Shown: piece after piece, positions 1 through 9,800 of the stretch
Numbering within the stretch: position 1 is the first letter of the stretch
Layout of the letters: every line of letters begins with the position of its first letter
From: Scilla litardierei
Lineage: Eukaryota > Streptophyta > Magnoliopsida > Asparagales > Asparagaceae
Assembly: GCA_030789695.1 (NCBI GenBank)
Contig: CM061139.1
Coordinates: 199,179,641 to 199,243,640 of the forward strand
Direction: 5' to 3'
DNA length: 64,000 nucleotides
Program-made: the position numbers and the translations under genes
Notes under the pieces: generated by a model
The model's database searches: none
Told to the model about the DNA's origin: nothing
What the model saw: the letters and a program-made list of their open reading frames with translations, nothing else

Positions 1-770
1 ATGGATGAAGATTGCATCGTCCATTTGACGAATTTGGAGACCTAAGAAATATTTGATCTCATCCATGTGGCTCATCTCAAATTGATCCTTCATCACATTA
101 GAAAACTCTTCGCAAAGAGCAAAGTTAGTAGCACCGAAAATGATATCATCAACATATATTTGAACTAAAATTATATCATTATTCGAATACTTAACAAATA
201 ATGTGGAATCAACTTTTCCCATTTTAAATTCTAAATCCAAAAGAAAATTCTTTAGACGGACATACCAAGCTCGAGGAGCTTGTCTCAAACCGTAAAGAGC
301 TTTCTTAAGTTTAAAAACATGATTTGGAAAATTTTCATTTATAAACCCCGGAGGTTGAGAAACATAAACTTCCTCAACAACATCTCCGTTTAAAAATGCA
401 CTTTTTACATCCATTTGAAATAATTTAAAATCCTTATGGCATGCAAAAGATAATAGTAATCTAATTGATTCTAATCTAGCTACCGGAGCGAAGGATTCTT
501 CGAAATCAATACCTTCCTCTTGACGGTAGCCTTGAGCAACTAACCGAGCTTTGTTCCGGACGACGACTTGGTTTTCGTCGGTTTTGTTCTTGAAGATCCA
601 CTTTGTCCCTATGACGGTGTGGTTCTTCGATGGCAATGGAACAAGCTCCCAAACCTCATTCCTCTCGAATTGAATGAGTTCCTCCTCCATGTCTAAGATC
701 CAAGCACTATCTTCGCACGCTTCATTAACATTCTTTGGCTCTATCGAGGAGGCAAAGGCACAATGAGCGA
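1..770 (-). pseudogene. pol: copia reverse transcriptase (partial, open)
   Basis: Translation of the minus strand from about 700 down to 1 is open and shows copia RT blocks in order: a segment ending WIFKNKTD, the [10 protein letters not shown] block, [37 protein letters not shown], and the catalytic [10 protein letters not shown] block with the two aspartates. RT copies the element RNA into cDNA in virus-like particles. The domain runs off the window edge, so the RT C-terminus and RNase H are not seen. The RT stretch itself shows no stop, although the polyprotein upstream is broken. Confidence 0.85.
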
Positions 771-1358
771 AGTAGTTCACTTGTGATCTCGTCTTGACAC
801 TATCATGGATATTGCCAATGACTTGCTCATGAGGATGGTCACAAACGGTATGAAGTCGTTTGGGAATACCTTGATCACTAGGAACATTCTCAATAACTTC
901 ATTAGTCGGGTTAGTATCAATAGAATCAATAGAATCATTAGAGTTAGAATTACCAATTGAATCACATAAGACATCCATAGAGTCATCATCATTAGTAATT
1001 CTAGTTGGAACAAATCCTTCATTAAATGAAACATGAAGTGATTCCTCGATCGTTGAGGTTCGTTTGTTGAATATCTGGTAGGCTTTGCTACGTGAGGAAT
1101 ATCCAACAAAAATCCCCTCATCGGATCTTGGATCGAATTTGTCCAAACTACCATACATGTTCTTAATAAAACATTTCGAACCAAAAACACGAAAATGTTT
1201 AACTTGAGGGAACCTACCAAACAACAATTCATAACAAGTTTGTTTAGTGCCGGGCCTCAAAAGTATTCTATTAAACACATAGCAAGTGATATGTACCGCT
1301 TCCGCCCAAAATTGATGGCCAAGTTGGCTATCATCAAGCATAGTGCGAGCACATTCCA

Positions 1359-2300
1359 CTAGCGTCCTATTCTTTCTCTCAACAACACCATTTTGAGGAG
1401 GTGCGCGAGGGAATGAAAAGGTGTGTGTAATACCAACTTCATCACAAAATGTCTCAAAAGACTAATTCTCAAATTCACCTCCATGAGCACTACGAATAGT
1501 GACAATGGTGGTTCCAATGAGATTTTGTAATTTCTTAACAAAAATTGTGAAGTTTTCAAAAGCTTCATTTTTATTACTTAATGAAAATACCCAAGTAAAC
1601 CTTGAAAAGTCATCAACGATGACAAGTCCATATCTAGCATTACCTAATGAAGCAACTCTAGTTGGCCCAAATAAATCTAGATGTAATAGCTCTAGAGGCC
1701 GCTTAGAAGAAATGTTTTTCTTAGGTTTAAATGAAGATTTTGGAAGCTTGTCTCGTTGACACGAGTCACAAAAGCTTTTCTTTTGAAAGACAAGCTTATG
1801 GAAGCCTCTAATAGAATTTAACTTGGAAAGCTTAAAAAGTGTTCCAAAGTTCACATGACCAAAACGTCGATGCCATAAGTGTTGTTCACTTGTGTTGGCA
1901 ATAAGACATTGTTCATGTGATATTGGACGATCTAGGATATATATATCCTTATGGCGTGTGCCGGAAAACAATAATTCATTATTATCTTTTCTTAAAATAT
2001 GGCACATTCCTTTCGCAAAGTTAACTTTGTAACCTTTGTCACAAAGTTGACTTATTGAAATAAGATTGTGGTTTAATCCTTTAACAAGGTAAACATCACA
2101 TATAAGGGGTTTAGAAGGATTACCCACTTTACCAACACATATGATGGTTCCGCTCTCGTTGCCTCCAAATACGACGCGGTTTCCATTTGCAATGGGAACC
2201 ACTCCGGAGAGCAATTGAGCGTCACCCGTCATGTGTTTTGAACACCCGCTATCGAATATCCAATTCCCCTTGGAGCTAAATTTAAATTTGTTGCTCCTTT
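1359..2300 (-). pseudogene. pol: copia protease, GAG-pre-integrase and integrase core, broken
   Basis: At about 2280 the minus strand shows IFDSGCSKHMTGD, the DSG active site of a copia retropepsin-like protease. The GAG-pre-integrase HHCC region follows (LWHRRFGHVNF, then CDSCQRDK), then the integrase core with its first aspartate in LDLFGP and a VDDFSRFTW block. Two defects are visible. The usual aspartate of the RSDxGGEF block is alanine (RSAHGGEFEN), which removes a catalytic residue. An in-frame TAG follows directly at 1462-1464. The protease start is in a different frame from the gag. A further segment continues in the same sense down to about 1360. Confidence 0.85.
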
Positions 2301-2375
2301 TCTTTTTCTTTTCCTTGAGTACCTAAAGATAAAAAATTTCATATCATGGTACCCAAGGTCATTGTGTCCAAAAGA

Positions 2376-4619
2376 TTAGACCTTTGGAAGCCAAGTCCAA
2401 TTGGACTTAGACTTCCCCACATAATTTCTACTATGCACAACATCCGAAAAATAAGCATTCATGTAAACTTGTTTTTCATCCATGATTGTGTCCGTTGGGC
2501 TCCAAATTGTGAATATTTTGGGAGCCCTCATCCTATTGGGTGCATGCATGCGTTGTTGGTTTCTACGTGATGCATGTCGTGGATAGGCATAAGGAACATG
2601 ATGGAATGGTGCTTGTGGATAATTATTCATACGATGATGTGGGTGAACATATGCATGTGGAGGAACACGTGCGTGAGGGTGTCTCACATGGTGTGCATGT
2701 GCCCGTGAACATGTAGCATAGAAATCATCATATGTGTGAGCCAGTGGAGTAGGACGTGTGTTCCTACGTGGCATAGTATTGGTGTACATATAAGCATGCC
2801 CCTTCTTTGGAAGTCCACCCAAAGTGGGTTTCTTTCCGAAAGAGGGTGTGGACGAGGTGGAAGCACCATTGGTAGATGAACTACCAATAGAGTGTTTGCT
2901 ACCACTCGTTGAGTCACCGAAAGTTGGCCTAACAAAAGTAGTGGCCGATTTGGATGAACTTCCCATCGTATACCCCAAGCCAATGTGGTGATTGGCCGGA
3001 AGTAAGTCACTTAGGATTTTATCCAAATGGTCCTTACCCTTATTGAATTTATTAATTCGGCTTAATGTGTTCTCATATTTCTCGGTGAGAGAACGCATAG
3101 AAGCATCCAAAGTGGATACTTGTGATGTAAGCACATAAACACGAGATTTAAGATTCTCATTCTCAATACTCAAAGTCGAGTTTTGAGAAGTCAAATCCGC
3201 TATTTTGTGTTCCTCCGGATCCTCAATGCTAACATGTTCAAGTTGAGTCTTGATATTAACAATATCATTCTTCAACCCTTCAACAACGGTGTCGTTGTTG
3301 GTGATGATAGTTTTAGGCGAGGTTTGAATGCTAGCTAAGTCATCTTTTACTTTAGTATACCTATTTACTAATTTAGTATACTTAGACCACAATTGAGAAT
3401 TAGCATTCCTAAGGTCATACATGGTTACCTCATCGCCTTCGTTGTCGCTATCATCGGAAGAGGAAGATCCTTGATCATGCTCCTCTCTTGCCATGAAGCA
3501 CATGTGTGCTTGCTCCACTTGCTCATCGTTCGACTCTCCGCTTGAGGAATCATTGGAGTCGGTGAAAGTCCCGACAAGCCCCTTTTTGTTCCCTTTCTTG
3601 TACTTCTTGGACTTGTCGTACTTCGGCGCCTTCCACTTATCCTTTTGATTGTTTAGAGGACACTCCGCTTTCATGTGTCCTGGCTTGTTGCATTTAAAGC
3701 ACAAAGAAGAAGAGGCGTTAGAAGAATTGAACTTTGACTTGTTTTTGAAGTTACCTTTCCGGAAGAACCGGTTGAACTTCTTGGCCATGAGTGCCATGGA
3801 CTCCAAGTCCAACTCGTTTTTCGAGTTCTCATCATCGGTTGATGTGGAAGTAGATGGAGCGGCCTTGAAAGCAATAGCTTTCTTCTTTGGCTCTTCTTGT
3901 TGTAGGTAAGACTTCATCTTTTCCTGCAACTTCAACTTGCTATCCTTGCGTACCTCATAAGACATCAAGGTACTCATTAGTTAAACAACGGTATACTTGT
4001 TCATATCGTTACCTTCCTCGATGGCGAAGGTGCGCTTTTCCCAACTAGAAGGAAGTCCTTCTATAAGCTTCGAACATTTCTCCTTTTGGGTGTAGGATTT
4101 GCCGAGAGCCTCTAACTCGTTTATGATGTCGACGAAGCGAGCATAATACTCCTTCATCTTCTCACCCTGTAGCATATGAAACATCTGGTAATCTTTATTA
4201 ACTACAACGAGTTTAGAGTCTCTTACCCTACTCGTCCCTTCATGTAAGATGAGGAGGGAGTTCTAAATTTGATATGCACTCTTACATGTGCATATCTTGT
4301 TGAAATCCTCGGGCTCCAAAGCACATTGCAAGGCGTTCATTTCCTTGGCATTGCTTACCTCCGCGGCGACCTCCGCGGGAGTCCAGTTCTCGAAATCTTC
4401 TTCGGTGGGCTCGACATATTCCTTCATCGTGGTCCTCCATAGTGAAACACTCCAGAGGAAAGTTTCCATCCGGCATTTCCAGTACCCGTAGTTGGTACCG
4501 TTGAAGAATAGAGGCCTCGTTGAGGAATGTCCTTCCATTACCGAAGACGCTCCTTCATGGTTCTTGAAGGTGCTATAGTCGGAAGGTGGACGAACGGTCT
4601 TGTTGTCGTTGGCAGACAT
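2376..4619 (-). pseudogene. gag: copia gag with CCHC zinc knuckle, interrupted by stops
   Basis: One minus-strand frame runs from an ATG at 4619 to a stop at 2376, interrupted by stops at 4263-4265 and 3981-3983. The N-terminus has the copia gag start (FFNGTNYGYWKCRMETFLW). The middle has the LIEGLPSSWE-type UBN2 region, and a zinc knuckle CFKCNKPGHMKAEC lies near 3700. After the knuckle come a lysine-rich stretch, acidic Ser/Asp tracts, a predicted coiled coil (about 3400-3000) and a His/Pro/Arg-rich tail. Gag forms the particle and packages RNA. The long coiled-coil extension is typical of SIRE-type gag proteins. Confidence 0.85.
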
Positions 4620-4631
4620 AGCTATAGACTT

Positions 4632-4644
4632 GGCTCTGATACCA
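4632..4644 (-). promoter_or_regulatory. primer binding site, initiator tRNA-Met type
   Basis: The plus strand reads GGCTCTGATACCA, so the minus strand has TGGTATCAGAGCC, the standard copia PBS complementary to the 3' end of initiator tRNA-Met. It lies two bases from the LTR end at 4647, which fixes both the element orientation and the LTR boundary. Confidence 0.92.
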
Positions 4645-4646
4645 AA

Positions 4647-6433
4647 TGTAATGCCCTGCTAAGCTACTGCACAAGTACTAGAGGGGGGTGAATAGTACTT
4701 TAAAATAATTAAGAGGCTAATTCCTAATTACTTGCAAACTCTACCAAACAATGCGGAAAAGTAAATGTTAGACAAGAAAGAAACAATCGCAAACAACGAT
4801 ATTACTGGGTTCGGATCCACCCAAGTCTACCCGAATTGTTCCCGGTGATCCTACGTCCCAACCACCCGGATCCCCTCCGGATACTTGAGTTAGAAACCAT
4901 AACTCAAGATTTCCACTATGAAATACTTGTGAAGAACCTTCACCAAGTCAAATCACACACAAAGTAATTTGTGACTCCCACAACCTGGGATCACAAACAC
5001 AACTCTCACAACCGAGAGATAAACACTTACAAAATGAAAGTAAATGAAATAGAATAACTTACCACAAAATACATATGCCTTGAGTATACTTACGAATTAG
5101 GGCAAGGATGATTTTGAGGAAGAAGAAGACACCAAACCCTAGCTCCAAGATGTAGATCAGCGATGGAGAGCTATGTGGTTGTTGGTGACCTATGATCAAG
5201 CACTTGGCTTGGAATGCTTCACACTCAATGAATCTCTCTTTGGAAGTAAGAGTGAGGAGAGATTATTGAATGGAATGAAAGAGCTTTGAATGAGATTGGA
5301 ATGATTTCTCTTGATCTCTAAACTTGCAATAATATCAGCCTTGAGTGCAATGAATGCAGCTCAACAAGTATTTATAGGATAGAGGAGAGAGAGAAAGAAA
5401 TTCGAGTCATTAAATGCTCCAACGGCTCTTTTTTGAACCCAACTAGTCGGTCAAAGAACAACCACCGACCGACTAGTTGATGAACTAGTCGGTCGGTTAT
5501 TTAACGTAGACCAACTAATGGAAGAACAGCCAAAAGGTCGAAGCACAGACAAAAGGAACTAGTCGGTCCAAGAAGAGTAGCTGACCGACTAGTTTCATAA
5601 CTAGTCGGTCGGTTACTTAACTGAGACCGACTAAGAGATAAAACTGTCTGAGCACAGATTGATTTAGTCGGTCCAAGAGCAAATGTTGACCGACTAGTTC
5701 ATCAACTAGTCGGTCTCCAAATGTGCATAGACCGACTAATGATAAACAGTAAGTTAGGTGAAAATTGGCATGTACAGTAAAGCTCAACTAGTCGATCCAA
5801 GAAGGAAAGTTGACCGACTAGTTCATCAACTAGTCGGTCGATCAATGAACACAGACCGACTAATGATAAACAGTAGTTCAGGCTCAAAGTTGCATGTATA
5901 GGAAAAGCTCAACTAGTCGGTCACAGAAGCATCACTGATCGACTAGTTCACAAACTAGTCGGTCGGTGAGTCAACGTAGACCGACTAACTGTAAACAGTA
6001 AAGAGCTTAAAATTGACTGACAAAAACTAGTCGGTCCAAGAAGCTTTGCCGACCGACTAGATCACCATCTAGTTGGTCAGTTCTTCTTCTTGAACCAACT
6101 AACATGCACAAGAAATCGCGAATCGAAGCGCGAAGCTTCGGGAAAGTTTGTATGGACTTCTACTAAGATCCTAGAGCTAAGATAGGAGCGTTATGAAGAT
6201 TTAAACCGTAAGACCTACTCAAGGCTTAACATTCTACGAAAGAAGCTTAAAGATTATAAATAAAACTTGACGATACCGTCTTCAACAGCTTCAATCGAAT
6301 CTTCATGACCTCTAAAATGGTCCATAAGCTTCAACGAAGCTTTAGGCATACGATCACGTGCTTTGAGAAGTCTCGAGATGTCGCTTTGGATGTTCATATG
6401 AATTTGGCGACGATCTCCATAAATGCGCTCACA
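4647..6433 (-). repeat. 5' LTR of the SIRE-like element
   Basis: The LTR starts next to the PBS at TGTAATGCCC on the plus strand. I place its far end at ACA (6431-6433), where the sequence changes abruptly to a different copia fragment; this end is inferred because the second LTR is outside the window. About 1.79 kb. It includes the AGAGGGGGGTGAATAGTAC stretch near 4680 that is common in such LTRs, and the palindrome array at 5441-6105. No protein frame. Confidence 0.75.
5441..6105. repeat. array of alternating CTAGTCGGTC / GACCGACTAG motifs in the LTR
   Basis: Six units of roughly 104-125 bp each carry the 10-bp motif four times, alternating in orientation: CTAGTCGGTC, GACCGACTAG, CTAGTCGGTC, then GACCGACTAA. 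Unit starts are near 5442, 5560, 5664, 5786, 5911 and 6027. In most units the middle pair forms a short hairpin (ACTAGTTCATCAACTAGT type). Motifs are conserved while the sequence between them drifts, although pieces such as GATAAACAGTA recur. The array lies in the U3 part of the LTR. Confidence 0.9.
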
Positions 6434-7388
6434 AATTGTTAGTTCACGATATATTTATGTTTGTTCATCATCCAAAACCAAATCCTGGGAGCCCAATATC
6501 CAATATAAAAGGGCCATTAGACCGGAGTTAAGCCTTCTGCGCTTCCTCCAAGGGTCGAAAGATTTGGACTTACAATATGAAATAGCATCCTCCAATGTTT
6601 ATGCAAATACAGGTTACAGGTCCGGTTCCTCTACTGAGAAATCACAGAACGGGTACCACAGTGTGATGGCCATCTACTGCAAATATGCAAAGCAACTTAT
6701 GAAGGCAACATCATCCTATCATGCCGAGATCCTCACCATTCCAGAATCACACCAATGGTGTATTGGAGGGCGCCTGGTTGTACATCACATCCCAGTGACG
6801 ACTGGGATATAGGCTGGTTTTGTGGAGCTGACCATATAGTATGAAGACCACATCAGAGGCGACGAGACTTAGCACACCTCTCCAGAGTTTCTGGATTCAG
6901 CAGCTGCTTGATAGTGATAATATTTGTAATCGGTGTATATTTTCGGAATGTTGTAAATAGGAGTGATGAGATAAACCTAAGAGATCTGAAAGCCTAAGAG
7001 CTTTTCCAGATCAGGGGGAGTTGAGGGAATTTGTACTCTTTTCCATTAGCTATGGTTTTCCCACTGGGTTTTCCACAGCCAAAGGTTTTAATGAGTCAAA
7101 TCATATCAACTCTGGATCCTGAAGTATCCACCCCTCTGTGACGCTCAGAATCCAGAAGTATTCATGTACAGAGTCACTTGTACAAATCAGAGGGAGTTAA
7201 AGAGCGTGTGTACTCTTTTTCCTTAACTATGCTTTTTCCCACTGGGTTCTCCATAGCTAAAGGTTTTAACGAGGCAAATCTCACCAACTCAGGATCCTGA
7301 AGTATTCACCCCATGGTAGACTCTCCTACGCTCGGAATCCTGAAGTATTCACGAGCAGAGTCCACGCCTATGGCTGGATAAGGGGGAG
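6434..7388 (+). pseudogene. copia RNase H C-terminus and 3' untranslated region, degraded
   Basis: Around 6598-6770 the plus strand gives a copia RNase H tail: YANTGYRSGSSTEKSQNGYH, then KQLMKATSSYHAEILTIPES. These match the usual blocks around a CATSSxHAE motif. Stops and frame changes lie upstream. After it comes a 3' region with a tandem duplication (7012-7379) and a polypurine tract (AAGGGGGAG, 7380-7388) directly before a short LTR. This is the 3' end of a plus-strand copia element whose 5' part is missing; the SIRE-like element abuts it at 6433. Confidence 0.75.
7012..7379 (+). repeat. tandem duplication of copia 3' region, each copy led by a purine tract
   Basis: Two copies of about 175-190 bp (7012-7187 and 7188-7379) share order and wording: a CAGRGGGAG purine tract, a TACTCTTTTCC block, CCCACTGGGTT, AAAGGTTTTAA, GGATCCTGAAGTAT and AGAGTC. 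A third purine tract at 7380 is the one next to the LTR. The extra copies look like duplicated polypurine-tract regions. Confidence 0.75.
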
Positions 7389-7534
7389 TGTTGTGAACGA
7401 TTATTTAACCGGGTTGGTTGAGATTCTGGGCTATCCTAGAGATAGGCCCTTATTTTTGTAAACTCATCTTGTATTCTCCCTATTGCCTATAAATAAAGAG
7501 CTGGTGCTCCTCCCCCGATAGTTGATTCATAACA
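7389..7534 (+). repeat. short copia 3' LTR with TATA box
   Basis: It starts TGTTGTGAACG directly after the polypurine tract and most likely ends in CATAACA near 7534 (about 146 bp, end uncertain). It contains TATAAATA at 7488-7495. It lies in the same orientation as the methyltransferase and about 260 bp upstream of its ATG, so it could contribute promoter activity. Confidence 0.6.
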
Positions 7535-7544
7535 GAAACAACGT

Positions 7545-7700
7545 TTTTAGATAACATTTTTTTTGGTTCTTTTTTTGAAACCGGCTTTTAAAGAGGCCTT
7601 ACCCCCGATTCTCTGCGGGCCACCAGGGCTCCAACCCTGGCACACGCATTGCCATACTTTTCGAAGGGTTAAAAAGAAGAGGCCCATTTTTTTTATTCGT
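7545..7700 (-). mobile_element. possible SINE-like remnant
   Basis: On the minus strand this reads as a GC-rich head with a B-box-like GGGTTGGAGCCC inside a hairpin (7624-7642), followed by an A-rich tail with two A runs (about 7575-7550). No clear A box or target duplication is visible, so this is weak. It fills most of the space between the LTR and the methyltransferase start. Confidence 0.25.
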
Positions 7701-7790
7701 AAAAAGAGGCACATTTGAATCTTATTCCGAAGGCCCAACTTCATTTTCTTCTCCTCACCAAAATTTCTCAACTTCGTTGTCCAGCTAAAA

Positions 7791-8543
7791 ATGGAGCGGC
7801 ACATCCAGCGATTCTTGAATCGCGTCTCACTCATCGTCTCCATCGTCGCCACCATCTCCCTCGTCCGCGTCTTCCTCCACCACTCCACCTGCATCCCCAT
7901 CCCATCATCCTCCACATCCTCCTCCGGCGGGACACACCGCCCTCAGGACCACCACCACGTAGGCGGCGGCCGGGTCCATCCCTCATCCACCTGCGATCCC
8001 GCCCTATCATCTTCCCGCCTCCACCTCACTGCCGACCGGCGCTTCAAGAAGCTCTCCTCCTCCAGCTCCTTCATGAAACGCGCCGACTCATTCTCGTCTA
8101 TCTTCGACTCTCTCCGATCCCTCAACATCCTCTCAAACTCCTCCAGAGTCATCTGCGTCTCCGCCGGCGCCGGCCACGAGCCCTTCGCTCTCCACCGCTC
8201 TGGCGTTGACGACGTCACCGCTGTCGACATCGTCGAGTTCCCCCCTCTCGTGGAGCGGGCCGATCCCCACAACCTCCCATTTTTCGACGGGATCTTCGAC
8301 CTAGGGTTTAGCGCCGGCCTCGATTTGGCGCTGTTCCCGAGGAGGTTCGTGGAGGAGTTGGAGCGGACGGTGAAGAAGGGCGGGGCGGAGGCAGTGGTGG
8401 TGGAGAGACTGCAATCGGAGCAGGAATTGGAAGGGATCAAGGCGTTGTTTCGGAGATCGAGATTCTTGGAGGTTAGAAATGTTACTCTTGTTCGGGATCA
8501 GATGAGCCTCATTGTTATGAAGAATAATGGGATCACTCCTTGA
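7791..8543 (+). CDS. membrane-anchored SAM-dependent methyltransferase-like protein
   Basis: A 250-residue single-exon frame. Residues 11-29 form one hydrophobic segment (signal anchor), followed by a Ser/His-rich linker to about 75, then a compact class I methyltransferase-like domain. Motif I is VICVSAGAGHE (120-130), with the acidic strand end in AVDIVEF (144-150), then PPLVERADPHNLPFFDGIFD (151-170) and a C-terminal strand GGAEAVVVERL (197-207). This pattern fits the plant methyltransferase type 11-like membrane proteins, probably facing the endomembrane lumen; the substrate is unknown. Length and ends look complete. The codons are GC-rich, in contrast to the surroundings. An A tract follows the stop at once. 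It is the one clearly intact host gene here. A retrocopy is possible but unproven. Confidence 0.85.
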   Translation: MERHIQRFLNRVSLIVSIVATISLVRVFLHHSTCIPIPSSSTSSSGGTHRPQDHHHVGGGRVHPSSTCDPALSSSRLHLTADRRFKKLSSSSSFMKRADSFSSIFDSLRSLNILSNSSRVICVSAGAGHEPFALHRSGVDDVTAVDIVEFPPLVERADPHNLPFFDGIFDLGFSAGLDLALFPRRFVEELERTVKKGGAEAVVVERLQSEQELEGIKALFRRSRFLEVRNVTLVRDQMSLIVMKNNGITP

Positions 8544-8694
8544 AAAAAAAAAGATTTTAAAATTTTTCTTATTTGCATTTGTTCATTATGATTGCTTATT
8601 AATTTGTGTTGTCCATACATTTATGTTCATTATTCTTATCATGAATGCGAACATGGATTTAATGGAAATTGTACCACTCTAGTTGTCTACAAGG
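8544..8694. other. 3' flank of the methyltransferase gene
   Basis: Begins with a run of ten A directly after TGA, then AT-rich sequence that probably includes the 3' UTR. No other feature seen. Confidence 0.4.
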
Positions 8695-9177
8695 GGAATT
8701 GCTACGTACACATACCGTTTTGCTTTGCGCACGATTGGATTATTTACAAGTTTGCCATTAACTCCCGCTCACGACCCACTTATTTACAAGTTTGCCATCA
8801 TTCCTCTTTTACACTCTTCTGCCGGAGGAGGGAGCTGGTTTGTCGGAGTAGGGACGACGGAGGGGATGAGGAGGTCGTCGGAGGGGTGGCGAAGGGGGAT
8901 GGAGAGGCGGAGGCAGAAGGGGAGATCGAAGGAGAGAGAGGCGGCGGGGGAGATCAGAGGAGGGGACGGCGGGGCTGGGAAGGTGGCAGCGAGGCTGGGG
9001 ACTCACCTACGGTTGGGCTGGGGATGACGTGGCTGGGACGGCCGCTGAGAATTGCTATTGCGCACAACCAGGGTAGTTTCGGAATTTTGCTTCGGTTGTG
9101 TGCGATGAGCAATTTTCAGTAAATCTGTGGATATCGGTCGTACGCTGAACAAAACGGTATGTGCGCGTAGCAATTCC
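8695..9177. mobile_element. GC-rich MITE with long terminal inverted repeats
   Basis: The left end GGAATTGCTACG followed by TACACATACCGTTTTG is mirrored at the right end (reverse complement GGAATTGCTACG then CGCACATACCGTTTTG). Similarity continues for about 45 bp. The 483-bp element has a GC-rich purine-biased interior (about 8820-9040) unlike its AT-rich surroundings, so it may carry a captured host segment. A 19-bp direct repeat TTATTTACAAGTTTGCCAT occurs twice near 8739 and 8778. A second, nested inverted repeat with the same core lies at 9045-9119. I found no convincing target duplication. Probably Mutator-like. Confidence 0.75.
9045..9119. repeat. nested mini-inverted repeat inside the MITE
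   Basis: CTGAGAATTGCTATTGCGCA at the left and its near-complement at the right enclose about 25 bp. The arms share the AATTGCT..GCGCAC core of the outer terminal repeats, giving four related copies of one motif in under 500 bp. Confidence 0.7.
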
Positions 9178-9561
9178 TTTAATATTCCCTACTGGTGTTA
9201 CGATACCCATCTTAGTTTTTGATTATGCTATATTGACTATAGTTTGTTGAAGAATGACCATAAAAGTGGTATTAAGTGGTATATAGAAACCACGTGGATA
9301 AACCACGCTCCAGGATTGAATTTTTATCTGATAATATAAAACAATGCAACCGATAATTGGAAGAGGAAGCAATGACATAAAGGTTTGAGATATTATTAAG
9401 GAAATGATACCAAATTCTATTGTTAAAGGAACAATTGTGATAGCATCTAGAATTTTGTAAGATCCATTCAATTAGGTTCTATTGGAAGCAACTGATCTAA
9501 CCAATGCATTTCAAGTAAATTAAACACTTGATTCCCCTCCCCAAGAAATCAAATATGAAAA
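9178..9561. other. AT-rich spacer, nothing recognised
   Basis: No coding similarity seen. A minus-strand frame at 9223-9471 is hydrophobic but has no recognisable domain. Confidence 0.4.
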
Positions 9562-9570
9562 TATGCGTTT

Positions 9571-9790
9571 GAGCTCCGTAGCTCACTCTAGTGGTTGAAT
9601 CATCCGGCTGCCTCGGCGGAGGCACAGGTTCGAATCCAACTACCCCATATACACTTTTAATTTTCTTTATTTTCCAGCTTTTAGGGCTCCGATGGATAAC
9701 TGGCTTCTCTGTGTTCGGGGTTAAGCGATCAGGACGGGTGTACCTGTGTTCCACGATACATGTTTCCTGCTTTTCGATGGATCAAAAAAA
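9571..9790 (+). mobile_element. tRNA-derived SINE with 9-bp target duplication
   Basis: A pol III A-box-like TAGCTCACTCTAGTGG starts at 9579 and a perfect B box GGTTCGAATCC lies at 9627-9637. The head resembles a tRNA, but the acceptor stem does not pair. A non-tRNA body of about 150 bp follows, ending in a short A tail (9784-9790). TATGCGTTT flanks both sides (9562-9570 and 9792-9800), a target duplication typical of LINE-mediated insertion. At 220 bp it has normal SINE size. It encodes no protein and depends on a LINE partner. Confidence 0.88.
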
Positions 9791-9800
9791 GTATGCGTTT

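Larger units (their letters stand above)
1..6433 (-). mobile_element. SIRE-like Ty1/copia retrotransposon, 5' part
   Basis: The minus strand reads, from right to left, LTR (6433-4647), primer binding site, gag with a CCHC knuckle, aspartic protease, integrase and reverse transcriptase. This is the Ty1/copia order with integrase before RT. The long gag, the long LTR and its opening after the PBS suggest the SIRE/Maximus lineage; that lineage name is inference. The window begins inside RT, so RNase H, the 3' LTR and the target duplication lie outside. Several stops and a changed integrase residue show that it is no longer autonomous. Confidence 0.9.

Noticed and set aside
5441..6105. CRISPR-like appearance of the regular repeats
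   Set aside because: Repeats alternate in orientation, the intervening sequences are related to each other, and the array lies inside a plant retrotransposon LTR. There are no cas genes.
7547..8440. Minus-strand frames opposite the methyltransferase
   Set aside because: They are mirror frames of a GC-rich coding region; the plus-strand protein has clear motifs.
8592..9122. Plus-strand Gly/Arg/Glu-rich frames as a gene
   Set aside because: They cross the GC-rich interior of a MITE and its terminal repeats; composition alone explains the open frames.
9571..9645. Functional tRNA gene
   Set aside because: The B box is perfect, but the acceptor and T stems do not pair, and the sequence is the head of a SINE with target duplication and A tail.
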